Source: an uncultured Sulfurovum sp.
Lineage (GTDB): Bacteria > Campylobacterota > Campylobacteria > Campylobacterales > Sulfurovaceae
Assembly (NCBI GenBank): GCA_902727915.1
Contig: CACVAU010000014.1
Location: 1-42,586 of the forward strand
Length of the DNA stretch: 42,586 nucleotides
Direction: 5' to 3'
Shown here: positions 1 through 8,501 of the stretch, one piece after another
Numbering within the stretch: the first letter of the stretch is position 1
How the letters are laid out: every line of letters begins with the position of its first letter
Translations under genes and position numbers: made by a program
The notes under the pieces: model-generated
Databases searched by the model: none
What the model saw: the letters and a program-made list of their open reading frames with translations, nothing else
Told to the model about the DNA's origin: nothing

Positions 1-102
1 TTTTCTCTTCTTCCTGTTTTTCTTGACAAGCATTTAATTCAGAAGGTTGAATTCACGATTGCCAATCTTGGGGCTATTCATCCCTCTCTAAAGGTCGCTT
101 AG
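1..102 (+). CDS. 3' end of an unidentified reading frame (partial)
   Basis: The frame is open from the first base to a TAG at 100-102 and would encode the last 33 residues of a protein entering from outside the window. I do not recognise the family. The fragment is in the same frame as the glycerate kinase that starts ten bases later. Its end contains an A-I-H-P element that vaguely resembles the N-terminal helix region which the kinase otherwise lacks. It may therefore be either the tail of a separate upstream gene or the original kinase N-terminus cut off by an in-frame stop. Confidence 0.35.
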   Translation, partial: FSLLPVFLDKHLIQKVEFTIANLGAIHPSLKVA

Positions 103-111
103 GGAACTTTT

Positions 112-1122
112 TTGGCTAAGGTATTGTCTGTAGGAAAAGCAGGACTTGAAATGGCAAAAGTATGTGAAGAGGTTTTGGGTGAACATCTTGATACTGGTGT
201 GGCAATTTCACATCAAAAAGGTAGTTTAGAGAAAGTGAAGCATTATCGTTCTACCCATCCTTTAGTCTCTAAAAAGAGTCTTAAGGTGACGCAAAAACTT
301 ATTCGCCATATGGAAACGCTTGAAGAGGATGATTTTTTTATTTTTTGCCTTTCAGGAGGTGCTTCAGCCATGATTGAAAAACCTGTGTATGGATTAAGCT
401 TAGAGGACTTCGAGAAAGTATCTGTAGCCTTATTGGGTTCAGGGATTGATATAAAAGCATTGAACAGCGTACGTAAAGCAATTTCTGAAGTTAAAGGTGG
501 AAAGTTAGCAAAGCATACTAAAGCTAGAGGAGTGGTTTTAGTCCTGAGTGATGTTATTGGGGATGATTTAAAAACCATTGGTTCAGCCCCCATGCGTAAC
601 GGACAGATACCTCATTATGTGATTGCCAACAATCGCATGGCTTTGGAAAAAGCAAAAAAGTTTATGGCTAAAGAGGTGGATAGGGTTAAGATTGTCACAA
701 CAACCTTGAATAAACCTTCAAAAAAAGCCACCAAATATCTTGTTAAAGAGATTCAAAAATATGATAAAAAGTACGATAGTTTTGTGCTTCTTTTCGGTGG
801 AGAAACAACGACTAAAGTAAAAGGAAGTGGGCAAGGTGGACGAAATCAAGAATTGGCTTTACGACTTTTACTTGAAGAAGTTGTTAGTAAAAATATTTCA
901 ATGTTAATTGCTGGAAGTGATGGTATTGATGGTAACTCACCAGCAACAGGTGCTTTTTTAGAGTTTGATATGTACAAAGAGGTTAAAAAGCAAGGTTTAA
1001 ACCCAAGAGAGTATTTAAAGAATTCTGATAGTTATGGTTTTTTTAAACAACTAGGTTATGACTTTACGATTGGTACAACAGGTACGAATGTAATGGATTT
1101 TATGATGGTATTAAAAAAATAA
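112..1122 (+). CDS. MOFRL/DUF4147-family glycerate kinase
   Basis: It phosphorylates D-glycerate, usually at the 2-position in this family, in the cytoplasm. The 336 residues contain the family landmarks in order: VGKAG near the start, the SGGASAM loop, the VRKAISEVKGGKLA stretch, LSDVIGDD, and a C-terminal MOFRL domain with GGETT, GQGGRNQELAL and GTTGTNV. The chosen start is a TTG preceded by AGGGA seven bases upstream. Family members normally have about 40 more N-terminal residues before the GKA motif, so this copy is short or its beginning is lost behind the in-frame TAG at 100-102. Nine bases separate it from the glucosyl-phosphoglycerate synthase, and it probably recycles the glycerate released by the phosphorylase two genes downstream. 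Family assignment is firm; activity of the short form is not. Confidence 0.85.
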   Translation: MAKVLSVGKAGLEMAKVCEEVLGEHLDTGVAISHQKGSLEKVKHYRSTHPLVSKKSLKVTQKLIRHMETLEEDDFFIFCLSGGASAMIEKPVYGLSLEDFEKVSVALLGSGIDIKALNSVRKAISEVKGGKLAKHTKARGVVLVLSDVIGDDLKTIGSAPMRNGQIPHYVIANNRMALEKAKKFMAKEVDRVKIVTTTLNKPSKKATKYLVKEIQKYDKKYDSFVLLFGGETTTKVKGSGQGGRNQELALRLLLEEVVSKNISMLIAGSDGIDGNSPATGAFLEFDMYKEVKKQGLNPREYLKNSDSYGFFKQLGYDFTIGTTGTNVMDFMMVLKK

Positions 1123-1131
1123 AGGATGTAA

Positions 1132-2355
1132 ATGGCAGATTTTTTCCAAAATGGAACAATCACAACACTACAAGATGTTGCCAATAGAAAATTGGAAGAC
1201 ATTGAGGCAGAGTTAGAGCAGTTTTCTCATAGACATAATATGGTTTTATTGCTTCCTGCACTCTATTCAGAGTTTGAAACACCAGCAATGCAAAAGATAT
1301 TGGATGAGTTAAAAGGTGTGCAATATCTTTATAAGATTATTTTGGGTTTAGATGCTGCAACTGAAGCAGAATTTACAAAGGTTAAAAAGATTATGTCGGT
1401 TTTGGATGTTCGTGTTGATGTACTTTGGAATGATGGACCTAATGTACAAGAGCTTTATGCTCGCTTTGAAGAACAAGGGTTTAGAAGTATTGATATAAAA
1501 GGAAAAGGACGAAATGTTTGGACAATGCTAGGGTATGCTTTGTCTGACAAAAGTGCTTATGCTTTTGCTTTGCATGATTGTGACATTGTGAATTATAGCC
1601 GTGACATTCCAGCACGGCTTTTTTATCCGATTGTGCATCCTGCCTTGGATTTTGAGTTTAATAAAGGGTATTACTCACGTGTGACCAATAAACTACATGG
1701 ACGGGTGACACGACTCTTTTATTCTCCTCTTATTAAAGCATTAAAAAGTACCTATGGTACAAGTGATTATTTAGAATATATGGACAGTTTTAGGTACGCA
1801 CTCTCTGGAGAGTTTGCTTTTATTCGTACCCTTGCGAGAGGTATTCGCATTTCACCGACATGGGGTTTAGAAGTGTCAACGCTAAGTGAAGTGTATGATA
1901 ATACTTCGGTGCGAAGAATTTGTCAAACAGAAATTATGGAGAGTTATGAACATAAGCATCAAGCGTTAACAGGTTCCAATCCATCTCAATCTCTTGAAGG
2001 GGGTGTGGCGAAGATGTCCATTGACATTACGCAAACCATTTTTAGGGTTATGTCTCAACGAGGCGTAACATTTTCTAAAGACTCTTTAACCACTTTACGA
2101 AGTGCATTTTTTTATGAAAGTCGAAAAGCGATAGCACGTTATGATGCTGTGGCTAAATTTAATGCTTTAGAGTTTGATCGTAAAAAAGAGATAGAAGCTG
2201 TTGAGACTTTTGATAAGTCTTTACAAGAAGCTTGTAGCTTATTTTTAGAAGATCCTCTTGGGGTACCTTCTCTTTCTGCATGGATTAGTTTACGTTCTGT
2301 TTTACCTGAAGTGTCAGAACAGTTTATTAGTACAGTGGAGGAGGATAATAGCTAA
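1132..2355 (+). CDS. gpgS: Glucosyl-3-phosphoglycerate synthase (GT81)
   Basis: It transfers glucose from an NDP-glucose donor to 3-phosphoglycerate, giving glucosyl-3-phosphoglycerate, the first step to the compatible solute glucosylglycerate. The 407-residue protein starts with the family-typical MADFFQNG, followed by a GT-A nucleotide-binding half (LLLPALYSEFE, GLDAA, LWNDGP). The HDCDI motif at residues 148-152 supplies the metal-binding DxD. GEFAF, WGLE and the HKHQ region in the C-terminal half match the acceptor-binding side. AAAGGAT precedes the ATG by about five bases. The last base of the TAA is the first base of the next ATG, so translation is probably coupled to the phosphorylase. 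Mannosyl-phosphoglycerate synthase is a more distant alternative. Confidence 0.88.
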   Translation: MADFFQNGTITTLQDVANRKLEDIEAELEQFSHRHNMVLLLPALYSEFETPAMQKILDELKGVQYLYKIILGLDAATEAEFTKVKKIMSVLDVRVDVLWNDGPNVQELYARFEEQGFRSIDIKGKGRNVWTMLGYALSDKSAYAFALHDCDIVNYSRDIPARLFYPIVHPALDFEFNKGYYSRVTNKLHGRVTRLFYSPLIKALKSTYGTSDYLEYMDSFRYALSGEFAFIRTLARGIRISPTWGLEVSTLSEVYDNTSVRRICQTEIMESYEHKHQALTGSNPSQSLEGGVAKMSIDITQTIFRVMSQRGVTFSKDSLTTLRSAFFYESRKAIARYDAVAKFNALEFDRKKEIEAVETFDKSLQEACSLFLEDPLGVPSLSAWISLRSVLPEVSEQFISTVEEDNS

Positions 2356-4106
2356 TGGAGATAAGAGAAGAATACAGTCTTGAAGAACGTTTAGAACGGA
2401 TTAAATTTTCATTAAACATTATTTATAACAATAAAGAGGTGAATGAGAATGCTTATGTTGAAATCATAACGCTTATTGAGAAGTATCAAGCGCGTATTGA
2501 GAGTGAACCTTATACCATGAGTGAAAAAGATGTGATTTTAATTACTTATGGTGATCAAATTTTTCATGAAGGTGAAACAGCACTGGCTACCTTAAATAAG
2601 TTTTTAAATGAGTACGTACAAAACTGCATTAATACCGTGCATATTTTGCCTTTTTATCCTTATTCAAGTGATGATGGTTTCTCCATAGTTGATTATAAAG
2701 GGGTGTGTCCTCTTAAGGGTTCATGGCGTGACATTGAAGCACTTGGACGGGAACACCGTTTAATGTTTGATGGGGTCATTAATCATATGAGTCAGTTAAG
2801 TTCATGGTTTGAAGCGTATTTGAATGATAATCCAAAATATTATAACTTTTTTATGGATGTAGACCCTTCAACAAATTTAAGTGAAGTCGTCCGTCCTAGA
2901 ACTTCTCCCTTACTTACAGAGTTTAGCGATAATGAAGGACGCATACGTAATATTTGGACCACCTTTAGTGCTGACCAAGTTGATTTGAACTATGCCAATT
3001 ATAAAGTTTTAATTGCTGTTTTGGATGTCTTACTCTTTTACGTTGAAAAAGGAGCGAAACTTTTGAGACTTGATGCCATTGCGTTTATTTGGAAAGCCTT
3101 TGGTTCATCTTGTATTCATCTGTCTCAAACACATGAACTTATTCAGTTAATACGTGATGTGATTCATGCTGTGGCACCAGAAGTTTTTATTATTACGGAA
3201 ACAAATGTTCCTCATCATGAAAATGTTTCGTATTTTGGAACAGGAAATGATGAAGCGCAAATGGTTTATAACTTTACATTACCTCCTTTATTAGCCTTTT
3301 CTTTACTTGAAGGAGATACTAGAAAATTAACAACGTGGGCAAAAAGTTTGGATTTACCCTCTGATAAAGTTTGTTTTTTTAATTTTACAGCCAGTCATGA
3401 TGGTATAGGGGTACGTGCTGTGAGTGATATTTTGAATGACAAAGAATTGAAGCGTTTGGTGCATACTTGTGAATCCCATGGTGGTTTGGTTTCCTATCGT
3501 ACGGCTGGAGAGCTTAAACTACCATATGAGTTAAATTGTAGTTACATGGATATTTTAACCAATCCTAAAGAGGATGATAGTTTACGCCTTAAACGCATGA
3601 TTATGGCTCAGGCTGTTACCTTGGTAATGCCAGGTGTGCCAGGTATTTATTTTCATTTCTTAGTCGGTTCTCAAAACTACCATGAAGCTGTGCGTAAAAC
3701 GCGACGAAATCGAACGATTAACCGTGAGAAATTAAACTTTGACAATATTAAAGAGGCGTTGGATGAAGAGGGAAGTCTACGTAATAACCTTTTTAAACGC
3801 TATAAACAACTCATCTCAATACGTATTCATGAGCCTTGTTTTGATCCTTTTTCAAAGTTTGAGTTCTTAACGTTTAGCAAAGAGATTTTTGCTGTTAAAC
3901 GTTATTCTAAAGATGAGAGTGACTACCTTATTGCACTACATAATTTTACTAATGAAGAACAAGCGTTGGACTTGTCTTCGTATGTTGAAGGAAAACTAAT
4001 TGATATTATTTCACATCAATATATGGAGCAATTACGATTAAAACTACAACCTTATGAGATACTTTGGTTGAAACGATTAAGACTAGGAGAAAAAAAAGAT
4101 GATTAA
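2355..4106 (+). CDS. GH13 sucrose-phosphorylase-like glucosylglycerate phosphorylase
   Basis: This is a cytoplasmic alpha-amylase-fold enzyme of the sucrose phosphorylase subfamily. It is predicted to cleave glucosylglycerate with phosphate to glucose-1-phosphate and glycerate. The (beta/alpha)8 barrel shows HILPFYPYSSDDGFS, DGVINHMS, the nucleophile Asp240 in RLDAIAF, the acid/base Glu282 in ITETNVPHHEN, and ASHDGIG. At 583 residues it matches the glucosylglycerate-phosphorylase (E. coli YcjM-like) branch in size. The start follows a strong GGAGGAGGAT site and overlaps gpgS by one base. The specificity call comes mainly from context, between a GpgS gene and a glycerate kinase; sucrose or glucosylglycerol phosphorylase remains possible. 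Confidence 0.82.
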   Translation: MEIREEYSLEERLERIKFSLNIIYNNKEVNENAYVEIITLIEKYQARIESEPYTMSEKDVILITYGDQIFHEGETALATLNKFLNEYVQNCINTVHILPFYPYSSDDGFSIVDYKGVCPLKGSWRDIEALGREHRLMFDGVINHMSQLSSWFEAYLNDNPKYYNFFMDVDPSTNLSEVVRPRTSPLLTEFSDNEGRIRNIWTTFSADQVDLNYANYKVLIAVLDVLLFYVEKGAKLLRLDAIAFIWKAFGSSCIHLSQTHELIQLIRDVIHAVAPEVFIITETNVPHHENVSYFGTGNDEAQMVYNFTLPPLLAFSLLEGDTRKLTTWAKSLDLPSDKVCFFNFTASHDGIGVRAVSDILNDKELKRLVHTCESHGGLVSYRTAGELKLPYELNCSYMDILTNPKEDDSLRLKRMIMAQAVTLVMPGVPGIYFHFLVGSQNYHEAVRKTRRNRTINREKLNFDNIKEALDEEGSLRNNLFKRYKQLISIRIHEPCFDPFSKFEFLTFSKEIFAVKRYSKDESDYLIALHNFTNEEQALDLSSYVEGKLIDIISHQYMEQLRLKLQPYEILWLKRLRLGEKKDD

Positions 4107-4932
4107 AAAATGTTTATTTCCAGCTGCTGGATACGGTACACGGTTTTTACCTGTGACCAAAGCAACCCCTAAAGAGATGTTACCCATTTTAACAAAACCC
4201 CTTATTCAGTACGGAGTGGAAGAAGCCAGTGATGCTGGTATGGACATTATGGCGATTATTACAGGACGAGGGAAGAGGGCATTGGTTGAGCATTTTGACA
4301 TCTCTTATGAGTTGGAACATCAGATTAAAGGCAGTTCAAAAGAAGAGCTTCTACGTACAACACGTGATGTGATGGATAAATGTACGTTTACCTTTACACG
4401 ACAGACAGAAATGTTGGGGCTTGGACATGCTATTTTAAAAGGAGAACCATTAATTGGTAATGAGCCTTTTGGGGTAATTTTGGCTGATGACCTTTGTGTC
4501 AATGGCAATGCAGATAATGTTTTAGCTCAAATGGTCAAAGTCTATGAACGTTATAAGTGTTGTGTGGTTGCGATTCAAGAAGTTCCACAAGAAGAGGTCT
4601 ATAAATATGGGGTGATTGATGGAAACGAGATTGAAGATGATGTTTTTATGATTACGGACATGGTTGAAAAACCAGAGCCGAAACAGGCACCATCCAATTT
4701 AGCCATTATTGGACGGTATATTTTAAGCCCTGATATTTTTAGAACCATTGAAGAGACAGAAGCTGGTAAAAATGGGGAATTTCAAATTACGGATGCCTTA
4801 ATGAACCATGCTAAAAAAGGAATGGTACTTGCCTATAAATTCAAAGGTGAACGTTTTGATTGTGGTTCAGTTGATGGTTTTGTGGATGCAACAAATTATT
4901 TTTACAGTAAAATGAAAGCTGAGGAAGCCTAA
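4099..4932 (+). CDS. galU: UTP-glucose-1-phosphate uridylyltransferase
   Basis: GalU makes UDP-glucose from UTP and glucose-1-phosphate. The 277 residues show the nucleotidyltransferase signature FPAAGYGTRFLPVTKATPKEM at the N-terminus, the LGHAIL and ILADDL motifs of the sugar-nucleotide fold, VEKP, and the terminal FDCGSV segment. Length is normal. It overlaps the phosphorylase by eight bases, with an eight-A run between the GGAGA-like ribosome site and the ATG. In context it can convert the phosphorylase product back into the NDP-glucose needed by GpgS, though UDP-glucose also feeds the GalE and Ugd enzymes further on. Assignment is secure. Confidence 0.93.
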   Translation: MIKKCLFPAAGYGTRFLPVTKATPKEMLPILTKPLIQYGVEEASDAGMDIMAIITGRGKRALVEHFDISYELEHQIKGSSKEELLRTTRDVMDKCTFTFTRQTEMLGLGHAILKGEPLIGNEPFGVILADDLCVNGNADNVLAQMVKVYERYKCCVVAIQEVPQEEVYKYGVIDGNEIEDDVFMITDMVEKPEPKQAPSNLAIIGRYILSPDIFRTIEETEAGKNGEFQITDALMNHAKKGMVLAYKFKGERFDCGSVDGFVDATNYFYSKMKAEEA

Positions 4933-4968
4933 GCGTTAAGCAACCTACAATTTTTGAAGTGATTTGCA

Positions 4969-5778
4969 GTGTATAAACAACTATTTATTCTTATTTTTTT
5001 TGTTGGGTTTCTCCATGCTGGGAAGCCGAGTCTTTTGCTTTTAAAAAGCTATAGTATTGATATTAATGTGACAAAGTGGCTTATGAGTGAAAAGCTTGAT
5101 GGGGTTCGTGCTTATTGGAATGGAAAAGCGTTGATGTCACGAAATGGAAAAGTATTTTCAGCGCCTGACTGGTTTGTAAAAGACCTACCTCCTTTTGAGA
5201 TAGATGGGGAGCTTTGGACAAAACGTGCTGATTTTGAAACTGTTATTTCCATTGTGAATCGGCAAAATCCCCATGATGGTTGGAAACATATTAGCTATCA
5301 AATTTTTGAAGTACCCAATCAAAAGGGTGGATTGTTAGAGCGTTTAAATGTTTTAGAAAAATGGTTAGCAAAAAATCCAAACAAGTTTATAAACATAATT
5401 CCTCAAACAGTTTGTAAAGGTTCAGAGCATTTGAAAGCAGTTTTAGATGAGGTGGAAAGTAAAGGAGCTGAGGGCTTAGTGGTACGTAATCCTGATGCAT
5501 TGTATGTGGGTAAGCGTAGTAAGAATGCTTTAAAAGTAAAATCCTTTCAAGATGATGAGTGTGTGGTCAATGGTTATACCAAAGGGAAGGGGAAATTTGA
5601 AGGTTTGGTTGGGGCGTTGCTGTGTGAGTGGCAAGGTAGAACACTTAAGATTGGTTCAGGCTTATCCTTGGAAGATAGAAAAGTACCTCCTCTCTTAGAT
5701 ACGAATATTACTTTTAAATATAATGGATTGACAAAATATGGGAATCCTAAGTTCCCAGTTTTTTTGAGAGAACGTTAG
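4969..5778 (+). CDS. ligE: Secreted ATP-dependent DNA ligase (LigE type)
   Basis: This is a small periplasmic ATP-dependent DNA ligase of the kind found in Campylobacter, Neisseria, Haemophilus and Vibrio, suspected to act on DNA during uptake. Residues 1-17 form a signal peptide (hydrophobic core FILIFFVGF ending HAG). The adenylated lysine is Lys42 in the EKLDGVRAYW motif. FEIDGELW, EGLVVR, ALKVKSF and an OB-fold region ending GNPKFPVFLRER follow, giving the usual minimal 269-residue architecture with no extra domains. It starts with GTG, 36 bases after galU, with only a weak ribosome site. Asp31-Ile-Asn33-Val-Thr35 is a bacterial N-glycosylation sequon close to the mature N-terminus. Confidence 0.88.
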   Translation: MYKQLFILIFFVGFLHAGKPSLLLLKSYSIDINVTKWLMSEKLDGVRAYWNGKALMSRNGKVFSAPDWFVKDLPPFEIDGELWTKRADFETVISIVNRQNPHDGWKHISYQIFEVPNQKGGLLERLNVLEKWLAKNPNKFINIIPQTVCKGSEHLKAVLDEVESKGAEGLVVRNPDALYVGKRSKNALKVKSFQDDECVVNGYTKGKGKFEGLVGALLCEWQGRTLKIGSGLSLEDRKVPPLLDTNITFKYNGLTKYGNPKFPVFLRER

Positions 5779-5788
5779 GAGAAAATCT

Positions 5789-7879
5789 TTATTTATTAAA
5801 TCTGTCTTGAAACTTGTCTATGTATAAAAGCATAATAGGTAGTATAAATAAATCTGTTAAGAGTGAGAGTAAAATCATACTGGCACTATAGAGTCCAATA
5901 AGTTCTAAAGAGTGAAGTTCTGAAAAATAGAGTGTTGAAAATACGATGATAAGAAGTATGGAACTAATAATTACAGGAATCGCAGCATAAAAATACATTT
6001 TTTCCAGTGCATTTTTTCTACTACGACCAAAATATCTAAATCTAAAATATTTATAAGCAAAATGAATGGTTGCGTCTGAAGCCAGTCCTAATGATATGGA
6101 CATGGCAATGAGCATTTCAAGGCTCAGTGGAATGGCTAAGACGGTTACAATCATTCCAAACCAAACGATGGGAATGGCATTGACACTAAAGCCAACGAAT
6201 ATCATGGCTTTAGAACGAAAAATCCAACCTGTTATGATACCAATTAACAACAATGCAACAAATAATGAACTGGCCAGTAAAACAGTTTGATTGTATTTGG
6301 CACTGCCTATGAGGGTTGCATTATCTATGAAGTAGAGTTCAATGCCTTCATAATTTAATAACCACTCAATGAGTTCAACTTTATTAATATCCCAAAGATT
6401 AATAACCAAATTCGTTGAGCTTTCATCAAAATATTTGTCGCTTAAATCATATAAATCCATAAAGAAAAGTGCTTGTGCCAGTGCCTCTTCATCCAGTACT
6501 TTGGTTTGGGTATTTGAGTTATTAAGACTGTTAACAATGGTTCCTATGGAAACAATGTCATCAATGCCATCTCCAAAATGTTCGGTTAAGTCTTCAGAGA
6601 ATTTTTCTATGGACTGTATAAAAGGAAGATCAATTTCATCATACGGAATTTTGAGTTCGACTTGTTCATTTTTGACGTGCAGTTTAAAAAAGTTATTACT
6701 TTCTCCATAAATCATGCTAATGGCTATAATTAAAAGTGCATAGGTAAGTCCTAAAAATAAAAATAAAAATTTTTTATTATAATGAATTTCTCTCATGGTA
6801 AGCATGATGCCGAGTTTCACATAGGGTACATGGGCATGTTTAACCCTTAAATAACTTAGCAGTGCTGGTAAAAAAGTTAAGTTTAAAATATAAGCAATAA
6901 TTGAGGAGAGGATGACACTAAGACTTAAGAGTTGAATAATGTCTGAATCTATAAAAACTAAACTACCAAGACCAAACAGAGTAATAACTGATGTCCACAT
7001 CGCTGGAGACATACTTCTTGTTAACATTTTTATGAGAGCATTTTTTTTATTATCTCGATATTGTGATACATGCCAACGGTAGTAAAAATAAAGAAACTCC
7101 ACAAGACTAATACTAATGGCAATAAAAAGCATACTAATATGAATGGTATCAACACCTCTGAAAAGAATAATAAAGGCAAAGGTTAATATGCTACTGAAAC
7201 TAATGAATAAAAAGGCTGAGATAAAAGCGACATGACTCCTAAATAATAATCGAAAGATTAAAATGCTTATTAAGAGGGTTATTATAATATAGGTGCCTAA
7301 GGAATACCAGTTAATTTCGCCATCATTACTAAGATAGGTATAGGTACCAGGTATGTTAATTTTACTGATATCTACAAATTTTTCACCAGAAATAAAATAG
7401 TAAAAGGTTTTAAAATCATCTTCAGCAACATTACCATAATTATTATGCAATTCTTGTAGCATTTTACGTAGGGTAAAGGTATCGATATTTCCTGCATTAA
7501 CAACTGTTAGCATTTCTGATGCTTCACCTGATTGTTGTGATTGTATAAGGTCATTACTAAAGAGTGAATAGACCTTCTCAACGCCTTCAGTTTTGACCAA
7601 TGCTTGATGAAGGGCATTGAGTGACTGGTGCATATTTTCATCAAATTGTTCAATTTCGACAACGAGCTTTGAAAAGTGGTGTGTGTCAAAGTTTTTTTCT
7701 TGTACTTGTTTAAACTGTTCTGAATCTTTAAGCCAAAAAAGAGCATCGGAGGAGAGGAATTTTGGGGTATAAGTTATACCCATGAATAGCACAAATAAGA
7801 AGTAAGCTATGAGAATTGGGAGGCGATATTTTAAGAGCGTATCCAGATAGCGTTTCATTTTTGGGGTGTGATAATACAT
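5789..7879 (-). CDS. RND/MMPL-family membrane transporter (12 TM)
   Basis: An inner-membrane RND-superfamily protein of 696 residues. It has one TM near the N-terminus, a periplasmic domain of about 150 residues, a cluster of five TMs, then the same pattern again (TM7, a periplasmic domain, TM8-12), so it is an internal duplication typical of MMPL/HpnN exporters. The SDATIHFAYKY segment before TM11 is a family landmark. AAGGAG sits nine bases before the ATG and supports the longest start. It is 23 bases downstream of the CxxxC thioredoxin-fold gene and presumably co-transcribed with it. Substrate is unknown; lipids or hydrophobic compounds are usual for the family. It converges on the ligase gene with ten bases between the stops. 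Confidence 0.8.
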   Translation of the reverse strand: MYYHTPKMKRYLDTLLKYRLPILIAYFLFVLFMGITYTPKFLSSDALFWLKDSEQFKQVQEKNFDTHHFSKLVVEIEQFDENMHQSLNALHQALVKTEGVEKVYSLFSNDLIQSQQSGEASEMLTVVNAGNIDTFTLRKMLQELHNNYGNVAEDDFKTFYYFISGEKFVDISKINIPGTYTYLSNDGEINWYSLGTYIIITLLISILIFRLLFRSHVAFISAFLFISFSSILTFAFIILFRGVDTIHISMLFIAISISLVEFLYFYYRWHVSQYRDNKKNALIKMLTRSMSPAMWTSVITLFGLGSLVFIDSDIIQLLSLSVILSSIIAYILNLTFLPALLSYLRVKHAHVPYVKLGIMLTMREIHYNKKFLFLFLGLTYALLIIAISMIYGESNNFFKLHVKNEQVELKIPYDEIDLPFIQSIEKFSEDLTEHFGDGIDDIVSIGTIVNSLNNSNTQTKVLDEEALAQALFFMDLYDLSDKYFDESSTNLVINLWDINKVELIEWLLNYEGIELYFIDNATLIGSAKYNQTVLLASSLFVALLLIGIITGWIFRSKAMIFVGFSVNAIPIVWFGMIVTVLAIPLSLEMLIAMSISLGLASDATIHFAYKYFRFRYFGRSRKNALEKMYFYAAIPVIISSILLIIVFSTLYFSELHSLELIGLYSASMILLSLLTDLFILPIMLLYIDKFQDRFNK

Positions 7880-7902
7880 TGTTTAAATCTCCTTTATCAA
7901 TG

Positions 7903-8367
7903 TTATTTTACGATAAAGATATAAGGGCGTTTAGAGACAGCTATTTTTTGAGCAACCGTATTAATACGATCTATTTTTGCTTTCGTTTTGTTGGTATCTT
8001 TATGATAAGAAATTTTCTTTTTGACCATAACATCTAATTGGGTTTGTAGAGGGTTTTCTGAAAGATAAATGGCAGAGATAACTTCGCTTGATTTTAGTCG
8101 TGGGATAGCATAGAGAAAGAAGTGGTATTGATATTTTGAAAGCATTTTTGGACTTTTTGAAACCATACGCACAAATTTACAAGAATGTTTACATAAAGGG
8201 TCAATGAAAACGTAAAGAATTTTTTGACCTGTCCCTAAAATAATTGCATCTTGTTTCATTTCATCTAAGAGTATAAGTGATGCATTATAAGAAAGCTTTG
8301 TGTTCTCTTGTGTGGCAGATACCAGTGTTGTTATTAGACAAAAGCTTAAGATTATTATTTTTAACAT
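7903..8367 (-). CDS. Secreted thioredoxin-fold (DsbC-like) protein with CxxxC motif
   Basis: A 154-residue exported protein: residues 1-18 are a signal peptide ending in VSA. The rest resembles the catalytic half of DsbC/DsbG-like thiol-disulfide proteins, with YVFIDPLCKHSC carrying Cys59 and Cys63 and a late cis-proline-like element (KRPYIFIV). The active site has three residues between the cysteines instead of the usual two, which would change its redox properties. No dimerisation domain is seen. The ATG has no Shine-Dalgarno sequence and lies seven bases from a TATAGT box, so the message may be leaderless. Asp124-Thr-Asn126-Lys-Thr128 is a PglB sequon. It shares an operon with the RND transporter. 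Confidence 0.7.
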   Translation of the reverse strand: MLKIIILSFCLITTLVSATQENTKLSYNASLILLDEMKQDAIILGTGQKILYVFIDPLCKHSCKFVRMVSKSPKMLSKYQYHFFLYAIPRLKSSEVISAIYLSENPLQTQLDVMVKKKISYHKDTNKTKAKIDRINTVAQKIAVSKRPYIFIVK

Positions 8368-8373
8368 AACGAA

Positions 8374-8379
8374 ACTATA
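8374..8379 (-). promoter_or_regulatory. Putative -10 box for the thioredoxin-fold/RND operon
   Basis: On the minus strand the sequence reads TGGTATAGT just upstream of the 8367 ATG, an extended -10 like element. Its distance to the start codon puts transcription start at or beside the ATG. Confidence 0.4.
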
Positions 8380-8472
8380 CCATAAAAGTGATACAAATTA
8401 ATTACAAAAAATGAATAGTTTTTAATCAAAATATTGAAAAAAAGGGCTTTTCTTTTTATATTAAATTTTTGT

Positions 8473-8478
8473 TATAAT
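8473..8478 (+). promoter_or_regulatory. -10 box (TATAAT) upstream of the LsrG-like gene
   Basis: A perfect TATAAT in T-rich DNA, 23 bases before the ATG at 8502. There is no clear -35, as is usual for Campylobacterota sigma-70 promoters. The short leader contains the TTGGAGC ribosome site. Confidence 0.6.
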
Positions 8479-8501
8479 TCATTAAAATTTTGGAGCAAAT
8501 T

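Noticed and set aside
243..593. Minus-strand ORF of 116 codons inside the glycerate kinase
   Set aside because: Lies wholly opposite a gene with clear MOFRL motifs; no ribosome site or recognisable family. Treated as a shadow frame.
6369..6710. Plus-strand ORF of 113 codons within the RND transporter gene
   Set aside because: Opposite to a conserved periplasmic domain of the transporter; low-complexity Ser/Leu composition typical of a shadow frame.
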